A stretch of DNA of 64,000 nucleotides. It comes from Desulfobotulus pelophilus (GTDB taxonomy: Bacteria > Desulfobacterota > Desulfobacteria > Desulfobacterales > ASO4-4). Location: positions 144,177 through 208,176 of the forward strand of contig NZ_JAPFPW010000004.1 in NCBI RefSeq assembly GCF_026155325.1, in the 5' to 3' direction. The position numbers and the translations under genes were made by a program. The notes under the pieces are model-generated. The model saw nothing but the letters and a program-made list of their open reading frames with translations, had not been told where the DNA came from and did no database searches. Below, piece after piece: positions 59,221 to 64,000 of the stretch (positions are counted from its first letter, which is position 1; every line of letters begins with the position of its first letter).

Positions 59221-60071
59221 AAACCGGAATGCTGAAAATATCTCCCGGATTTGAGGAGATCATGCCGCCGGAATACCGGGAGCTGGTGGATAATGGTCCC
59301 TACGGCAAAAACTACGGCATCAATGACCTTGGATCTTACAAGGAGCTTCTGGAAGAACACCCCCTTTGTGCCGGCTGTGGTCTGGCCCTTTCCCTGCGTC
59401 TCACACTGGCATCCCTTCCCATGCCGGAAGATACGGTGATTGTCGGTTCCACCGGTTGCAGTGCGCTGGCTTTCCCCCAGGTGGCACTGCACAATATCCA
59501 CTCCCTGTTCGGCAATCAGAATGCCGTTGCCTCCGGACTGAAACGGGCATTGAAACTGCGTTTCCCGGATAAGGAAAAGGATGTGGTGGTCATTGCCGGA
59601 GACGGTGCCACCGCCGACATCGGCCTTGATATGGTCATGCAGTCCTGGCTGCGCCGTGAAAAAATCACCACCATCATGCTGGACAATGAGGCCTATGCCA
59701 ATACCGGTGGTCAGGAAAGCGGCATGTCCATGCAGGGTGCGGTTCTGAACATGGCACCTACGGGGAAAAAGTTTCCCAAGCTTTCTTTGCCGGAGATTGC
59801 CCAGACCTGTGGCTGCGCCTATGTGGCTGCGGCTTCACCGGCCAAACCCAAGCAGCTGGCAAAGGTTGTGAGGCGGGCCATTCTGGTGGCAAGGGAGATT
59901 GGTCCCACCTATGTGCAGCTCTACAGCCCCTGTCCCACCAACTACAAGTTCAACCCCAAAGAGACCGTATCCCTGATCAAGCAGCGGGAGAAGGAAGGGC
60001 TGTACCAGAGCAAAGAGTACATTTCACAGGAAGCCAAGGCGTTTCTGGAGAGTATGGAGGTGAAAAAATGA
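59217..60071 (+). CDS. 2-oxoacid:ferredoxin oxidoreductase, beta (TPP) subunit (set 1)
   Basis: 284 residues. The thiamine-diphosphate motif is GDGATADIGLDMVMQSWLRR followed by LDNEAYANTGGQ. Three cysteines likely bind a 4Fe-4S cluster: C in EHPLCAGCGLAL and TGCSALA (the CxGC pattern), plus the distal Cys in YSPCPTNYKF. It pairs with the alpha subunit to form the catalytic core. The start and stop overlap its neighbours by 4 bp. Confidence 0.92.
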   Translation: MKTGMLKISPGFEEIMPPEYRELVDNGPYGKNYGINDLGSYKELLEEHPLCAGCGLALSLRLTLASLPMPEDTVIVGSTGCSALAFPQVALHNIHSLFGNQNAVASGLKRALKLRFPDKEKDVVVIAGDGATADIGLDMVMQSWLRREKITTIMLDNEAYANTGGQESGMSMQGAVLNMAPTGKKFPKLSLPEIAQTCGCAYVAAASPAKPKQLAKVVRRAILVAREIGPTYVQLYSPCPTNYKFNPKETVSLIKQREKEGLYQSKEYISQEAKAFLESMEVKK

Positions 60072-60757
60072 ATGCAACGGAAAGAGTCTTTATCCGGATG
60101 TCCGGCCTTGGAGGGCAGGGTGCAGTAACAGCCGCCCATATTCTTGGAAGTGCTGCCAACAAGGACGGCCTTGAAAGTACGGTCAATCCCTTTTTCGGTG
60201 CGGAAAAGCGCCTTGCTCCGGCGGAAAGCTATGTTCGTATTTCTTCCGAGAAGGTTTATGAAAAGGGGGAAGTGCTATATCCCAATATCATTATGATCTT
60301 TCATCCCCACGTCATCACCATGGGCAAGTGCTACACCATGCCCTTTTTTGACGGTTTGCAGGAAGGCGGTTCCATCCTGATCAATGCGGATGAACCCCTT
60401 GTGAATGATGAAGACCTGCGTCATCTGGCAGATCTGAAAGCAAAAATCTACTACGTACCGGCCACAGGCATTGCTACGAAAGTCGCAGGCTCCGAGCTTT
60501 CCACCAACATTGCCATGCTCGGTGGTCTGTACGCCATGCGGAAACTCACCTCCATGGAAGCCCTGAAGGAATCCATGATAGAGCGTTTTGGTGGCGGAAA
60601 GTTTGTTGCTTCGGGAACCACAGCCGCACTGGATGATGCTGTTACGGGTAAATTTGCCAAGGTCAGCCAGATGATCGAGAAAAACATGGAGCTGATTGCT
60701 GCTGCCGGGGCCGCTTTGACGGAGTTCCCTCTGCCGGGAACAAAGGGAGGTGAGTGA
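60068..60757 (+). CDS. 2-oxoacid:ferredoxin oxidoreductase, gamma subunit
   Basis: 229 residues, typical POR gamma fold: RMSGLGGQGAVTAAHILGSA at the start, FFGAEKRLAPAESYVRIS, then MPFFDGLQEGGSILINADEP and STNIAMLGGLYAMRKLTSME. It is the only gamma gene in the operon although two alpha/beta sets exist, so it probably serves both. ATGA overlap with beta-1; the ferredoxin follows immediately. Confidence 0.9.
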   Translation: MNATERVFIRMSGLGGQGAVTAAHILGSAANKDGLESTVNPFFGAEKRLAPAESYVRISSEKVYEKGEVLYPNIIMIFHPHVITMGKCYTMPFFDGLQEGGSILINADEPLVNDEDLRHLADLKAKIYYVPATGIATKVAGSELSTNIAMLGGLYAMRKLTSMEALKESMIERFGGGKFVASGTTAALDDAVTGKFAKVSQMIEKNMELIAAAGAALTEFPLPGTKGGE

Positions 60758-60759
60758 TT

Positions 60760-60948
60760 ATGTATTTATCAGTCAGAGTGGATACGGAAAAATGTATCGG
60801 GTGCAAAATCTGCATCACCAGTTGTCCGGAACCCAATGTATTTATTTTTCTGCCGGAGCAAAAGCTTGTGGAAGTCAATGAGAGCCGCTGCAAGGCCTGC
60901 GGACTCTGCACAACGGTCTGTGCGAAGGAAGCCCTGAAAATCGGCTGA
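60760..60948 (+). CDS. Ferredoxin subunit with two 4Fe-4S clusters
   Basis: 62 residues from ATG 60760 (GGGAGG upstream; an in-frame GTG at 60754 is less likely). Two motifs are complete: CIGCKICITSCPEPN and CKACGLCTTVCAKEA. It is the delta/D subunit passing electrons from the alpha/beta core to free ferredoxin. It is the only such gene in the operon. Confidence 0.9.
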   Translation: MYLSVRVDTEKCIGCKICITSCPEPNVFIFLPEQKLVEVNESRCKACGLCTTVCAKEALKIG

Positions 60949-60979
60949 TCTGGCTGCTTTTCCTGTGTGATATTATTTG

Positions 60980-61010
60980 CTTTGGGGGGCAGAAATTTTG
61001 CCCTCCAAAG
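60980..61010 (+). promoter_or_regulatory. Intercistronic hairpin between the two oxidoreductase sets
   Basis: CTTTGGGGGGC (60980-60990) pairs with GCCCTCCAAAG (61000-61010), 10 of 11 positions, loop of 9 nt. There is no T-run, so processing, stabilisation or partial attenuation between the ferredoxin gene and set 2 is more likely than full termination. Confidence 0.5.
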
Positions 61011-61070
61011 TGAAATGCAGAATTATTCGTCTCTGCCTTTATCAGAGCCGTGCGGGTCAGGAGACTTACC

Positions 61071-62243
61071 ATGTGTTCAGAAAAACAGAAGAACAGGGAT
61101 ACCATTACCGAGCTGCTCCACGGTTTGCGCAATAAAGCCTTCATCACCGGCAGTGAAGCCGTTGCCGAGGCCGTTAAGCGGGCCAATGTTGATATGGCCA
61201 TTGCCTATCCCATCACACCGCAGTCGGAAAGCATGCATCTGGTGGGCGAGCTGTTCGCCAAAGGGTATATCAGGGACTATTACAGGGCGGAAAACGAGTT
61301 CGCCGTCATGGCAGCGGTGCATGGTGCTGCCTTAGGTGGTGGTCGGGTCTTCACCGCCACCAGCGGACCGGGCACCCTCCGGGCCATGGAAATGTTTCCG
61401 GTATGGGCCGGAGCCAGACAGCCCATTGTCTGTGCCTTCATGTGCCGTGGCGTTTCCCTGCCTCCCTCCATTCAACCGGAAAATATTGAGATGGGGATGC
61501 TGCTGGATACGGGTATGCTGATGCTCCACGCCGAGAATGGTCAGGATTTTTTCGATATGATCCTTCAGGCCTACCTTATTGCGGAACAGCCCGATGTTCA
61601 CCTGCCCGTGGGGGTCTTTGCCGATGGTTTCTTTGTGACCCACACAAGGGAGGAAATGCGGCTGCCTCCGGAGGACTGCTGCCTTCCTCCCTATGATCCG
61701 GGTTTTGCCCCGGTGCCGGTTTTTGATATGGAAACCCCTCCCATGCGCATCACCCGCGATCCCCTGCTGAATAAAAGTAATTTCATCAGTGGTAACGCCA
61801 ATGCCAGCTGGCATCAGGAAGTGCTGGCCGCAGCGGAGCGGGCCAGAAAGCATATCGCACAGTACATGGGCGGACTGCTGGAAGTGGAAAATCCCGGCGC
61901 AAAAATTTTCATTGCCGCATCGGGAACGGCCGTATCCCAGTCACGGGAAGCCCTGCGTATGATGCAGGCTGAGGGAATGGATGCGGGCCTTATTAAAATT
62001 AAATCCATCCGTCCCTTTCCGGGCAGCGAACTGTGTAAGGCACTGGAAGCGGCAGATCTGGTTGTGGTGCCGGAATTCAATGCAGGCGGCTGGCTTGCAC
62101 GGGAGATCCGGGCAGCCATCGACCGGAACCACCGTGTCATCGGTGCACCAAGGGTTTTTGGTGGCATGACCATGCCCCCCTGGCTGATTGTGGAAGAAGT
62201 CAAAAAGGCCCTTGGGGCCGGACAAAGCAGGGGAGGGTGCTGA
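61071..62243 (+). CDS. 2-oxoacid:ferredoxin oxidoreductase, alpha subunit (set 2)
   Basis: 390 residues from ATG 61071 (MCSEKQKNRDTITELL), with AGGAG 8-12 bases upstream. It is clearly paralogous to the set-1 alpha subunit (RANVDMAIAYPITPQSESMH shared; FPVWAGARQPIVCAFMCRGV similar). The N-terminus is longer by about ten residues. A different loop (PPEDCCLPPYDPGFAP) suggests altered substrate preference. It probably pairs with the set-2 beta subunit and the shared gamma and ferredoxin. Confidence 0.9.
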   Translation: MCSEKQKNRDTITELLHGLRNKAFITGSEAVAEAVKRANVDMAIAYPITPQSESMHLVGELFAKGYIRDYYRAENEFAVMAAVHGAALGGGRVFTATSGPGTLRAMEMFPVWAGARQPIVCAFMCRGVSLPPSIQPENIEMGMLLDTGMLMLHAENGQDFFDMILQAYLIAEQPDVHLPVGVFADGFFVTHTREEMRLPPEDCCLPPYDPGFAPVPVFDMETPPMRITRDPLLNKSNFISGNANASWHQEVLAAAERARKHIAQYMGGLLEVENPGAKIFIAASGTAVSQSREALRMMQAEGMDAGLIKIKSIRPFPGSELCKALEAADLVVVPEFNAGGWLAREIRAAIDRNHRVIGAPRVFGGMTMPPWLIVEEVKKALGAGQSRGGC

Positions 62244-62244
62244 T

Positions 62245-63111
62245 ATGTCAAAAAAGATCATTACTCCCGTAGCATCCCTGGCCCATATTCTGCCGGAGGA
62301 TTACAGGGCTCTGGTGGAAAAGGGTCCCCACGGAAAATCTGTGGGTATCAAAGATCTGGGCAGCTTCAAGGAAATTACCGAGGAACACCCCCACTGTGCC
62401 GGGTGCGGTGTGTCTCTGGGCGTGCGTCTGGCCCTTGCCGCACTGCCCGCCCCGGAAGATACTCTGGTGGTGGGGACTCCCGGCTGTTCTTTTTTTGCCC
62501 TTTCCCAGACGGCAGTGAATTATTCCAATACCGCTTTTGGTAATCAGAATTCCGTGGCTTCAGGTCTGAAACGCATGCTGTCCATCCGGTATCCGGATAA
62601 GGATAAGGACGTGGTGGTGATGGCCGGAGACGGTGGCATTGCCGATATTGGCCTGGACATGACCCTGCATTCCTGGTTCAGGGGGGAAAAGATCAGCACC
62701 ATCATGCTGGACAATGAGGTGTACGGCAATACCGGCGGTCAGGAAAGCGGGATGTCTCCTGAAGGGCAGGTGCTGCACATGGCTCCAAAGGGAAAGAATT
62801 TTAAGAAAATTCCTGTTTTTGAAATGGCACGGACCGCCGGTTGTGTGTATGGGGCCAAAGTCACCATCGCCAGCCCGAAGCGGCTTGGCATGGCAGTGAA
62901 CAGGGCCATTCTCCTTGCACGGGAACTGGGGCCTACCTATGTTCAGATTTACACGCCCTGTCCTACCAACATGAAATTCAGTCCGGCGGATACCCTCCGC
63001 ATAGCAAAGGAGGCGGGCAAGGCCCATTATGCCTTTGAGGAATTCATGACGGAGGAAGCTGCTTTACGGATAGCGGCCATGGAAGGAGGGCTGGAAAAGG
63101 AGCCGGAATAG
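62245..63111 (+). CDS. 2-oxoacid:ferredoxin oxidoreductase, beta (TPP) subunit (set 2)
   Basis: 288 residues from ATG 62245, one base after the alpha-2 stop, with GGGAGGG upstream. TPP motif GDGGIADIGLDMTLHSWFRG and LDNEVYGNTGGQ. Cluster cysteines as in set 1 (HCAGCGVSL, PGCSFFA, YTPCPTNMKF). Paralogous to the set-1 beta. The frame stays open upstream to 62188 but lacks a start signal. It is the last gene of the operon; no gamma or ferredoxin follows. Confidence 0.92.
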   Translation: MSKKIITPVASLAHILPEDYRALVEKGPHGKSVGIKDLGSFKEITEEHPHCAGCGVSLGVRLALAALPAPEDTLVVGTPGCSFFALSQTAVNYSNTAFGNQNSVASGLKRMLSIRYPDKDKDVVVMAGDGGIADIGLDMTLHSWFRGEKISTIMLDNEVYGNTGGQESGMSPEGQVLHMAPKGKNFKKIPVFEMARTAGCVYGAKVTIASPKRLGMAVNRAILLARELGPTYVQIYTPCPTNMKFSPADTLRIAKEAGKAHYAFEEFMTEEAALRIAAMEGGLEKEPE

Positions 63112-63417
63112 CCATGCCTCTGGCCATGGGTGTTTGGGCTTGGATCTGTAATCTGGCGGCATACAGCCACCACACCTGCCACATTCCCGTCGCGTGAGGA
63201 ATGGGGTATTCCCCACAGATAAACATGAACTGTCGGAACAGGCATCTGGATGAGCCTGCGGTGGTCTCCGCTGGGGAATCAGGGAACAGGGCCATGTTTC
63301 TGAAGACAGCGGGCAGGTTCGGACATTCTTTTTCAGGCGGAATGACAGAGCAGGGGATGTGGAAAGGTGTGGGTATCGGTAAGTGTCAAGATAGATGTCA
63401 CCGGAAGCCTGATTTTT
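63112..63417. other. Intergenic region between the oxidoreductase operon and an IS remnant
   Basis: 306 bp without a gene. It probably holds the end of the operon and the right end of the IS element; TGTCAAGATAGATGTCACC near 63387 is a possible terminal repeat. No clear terminator found. Confidence 0.35.
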
Positions 63418-64000
63418 TCAGGCAGCTCCAAGGCAGGATTTTTCCATGAGATGTCCCTGCTTTTTACCTGGATTAAGGGCTACCTCAAGCTCCGGCTGCC
63501 AGTTTCTTGTGTCGGAAGTCCATCTTTGAGGTCGGGCATTTCTGGCTTTCTGATAGACCTCATGACGTTTTTTGAGAATGTCCTTATGTCTGCCGTAGTG
63601 CCGGTCATCCGGTGTCACAAAGTGAATACGGCTGTGAAGGTGTTGTTGTGTTATACCAGACCACAAAGCTGTCCACCCACTCCTGGGCCTGCTGCAAAGA
63701 AGAAAATGGCTTTGAAGGATAGGCAGGACGCTATTTCATGGTTCTGAAAAGAGACTCTGAGTAGGGATTATCATTGCTCACCTTTGGCCTTGAGAAGGAT
63801 GGAATGATACCGAGCCTTTCCAGAGTAGCCAGCATGGTGGCTCCCTTCATGGGGCCTCCGTTATCCGCATGCAAAACAAGGCTTTCAGGATGGATACCGT
63901 GAAGAATACAGCTCTGACTTACATGCTTTGAACTCAGATCCATAGATTCCGTTTCGTGAACCCTTGCAGCAATAATTTTCCGGCTCCAGATATCGATAAT
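63418..64000 (-). pseudogene. Decayed IS3-type transposase OrfB (5' end outside window)
   Basis: Minus-strand remnant of a DDE integrase. Visible parts are IIDIWSRKIIAARVHETES, LVLHADNGGPMKGATMLATL (second catalytic Asp region), PSFSRPKVSNDNPYSESLF and, in another frame, HFVTPDDRHYGRHKDILKKR. Two lesions are seen: an in-frame TAG after FRTMK (63739), where the family has Tyr, and a frameshift near WYNT (about 63650). It is cut by the window end, so more of the gene may lie beyond. Its OrfA partner may be similar to the fragment at 42296. Confidence 0.8.

Noticed and set aside
42296..63741. Amber codon recoding (for example pyrrolysine) in two transposase genes
   Set aside because: Both TAG codons stand at Tyr positions and both genes also carry truncation or a frameshift, so decay is the simpler explanation.

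Overview
The window reads as a chromosomal piece of a Gram-negative anaerobe, most likely a sulfate-reducing Desulfobacterota (Desulfobacterales-like). This is an inference from TonB receptors, two sets of 2-oxoacid:ferredoxin oxidoreductase subunits with a CO_dh-like partner, FeoAB, an EFR1-type flavodoxin/ferredoxin protein, and many signalling proteins (GGDEF, FIST, LytTR, CheB/CheR fusion). No rRNA, tRNA or CRISPR array was seen.

Layout. 1-5.9 kb: a 5'-truncated TonB-dependent receptor followed by a YejA/YejB/YejE-type ABC importer operon with no ATPase gene. 5.9-18.6 kb: an accessory defence island, all on the minus strand. It holds an AAA ATPase/PIN pair, an SH3 protein, two Fic proteins, and a type I restriction-modification operon (XRE, hsdR, KilA-N fragment, hsdM, DUF1016 nuclease, hsdS). 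It also carries a 132-bp scar of a second ATPase gene. 18.6-21 kb: an alpha/beta hydrolase and a MerR-methyltransferase fusion. 21.3-30.4 kb: a CheB-CheR-PAS protein with a hybrid kinase, then a LytS/LytTR two-component system next to a CstA/BtsT-type transporter whose promoter carries a 21-bp-phased direct repeat. 30.6-36.4 kb: a DUF2809 protein, two different diguanylate cyclases, and mgtC behind a structured leader. 36.4-40.8 kb: a minus-strand cluster of unfamiliar proteins (lipoprotein, Pro-rich protein, RING-finger-like protein, two related beta-rich proteins) downstream of an orphan LytTR regulator. 41.3-46 kb: a periplasmic binding protein, an IS3 remnant, an NhaC-type antiporter and an EFR1 protein. 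46-52.8 kb: an iron-acquisition block (feoA, feoB, divergent AraC regulators, TonB receptor). 52.9-55.2 kb: a MarR-controlled methyltransferase and a NhaR-like LysR regulator. 55.8-63.1 kb: purE-purK running into an oxidoreductase operon (CO_dh-like subunit, alpha, beta, gamma, ferredoxin, second alpha, second beta). 63.4 kb to the end: a decayed IS3-type transposase.

How parts work together. The LytS/LytTR pair probably switches on the CstA-type (pyruvate-like) transporter. The MarR protein very likely represses itself and the adjacent methyltransferase through matching 15-bp palindromes. The two AraC proteins probably respond to siderophore or iron and control the neighbouring receptor. The two oxidoreductase alpha/beta pairs probably share one gamma subunit and one ferredoxin. 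The least explained parts are the RING-containing cluster with its perfect intercistronic hairpins, the AAA/PIN module with its duplicated tail, and the mgtC leader.
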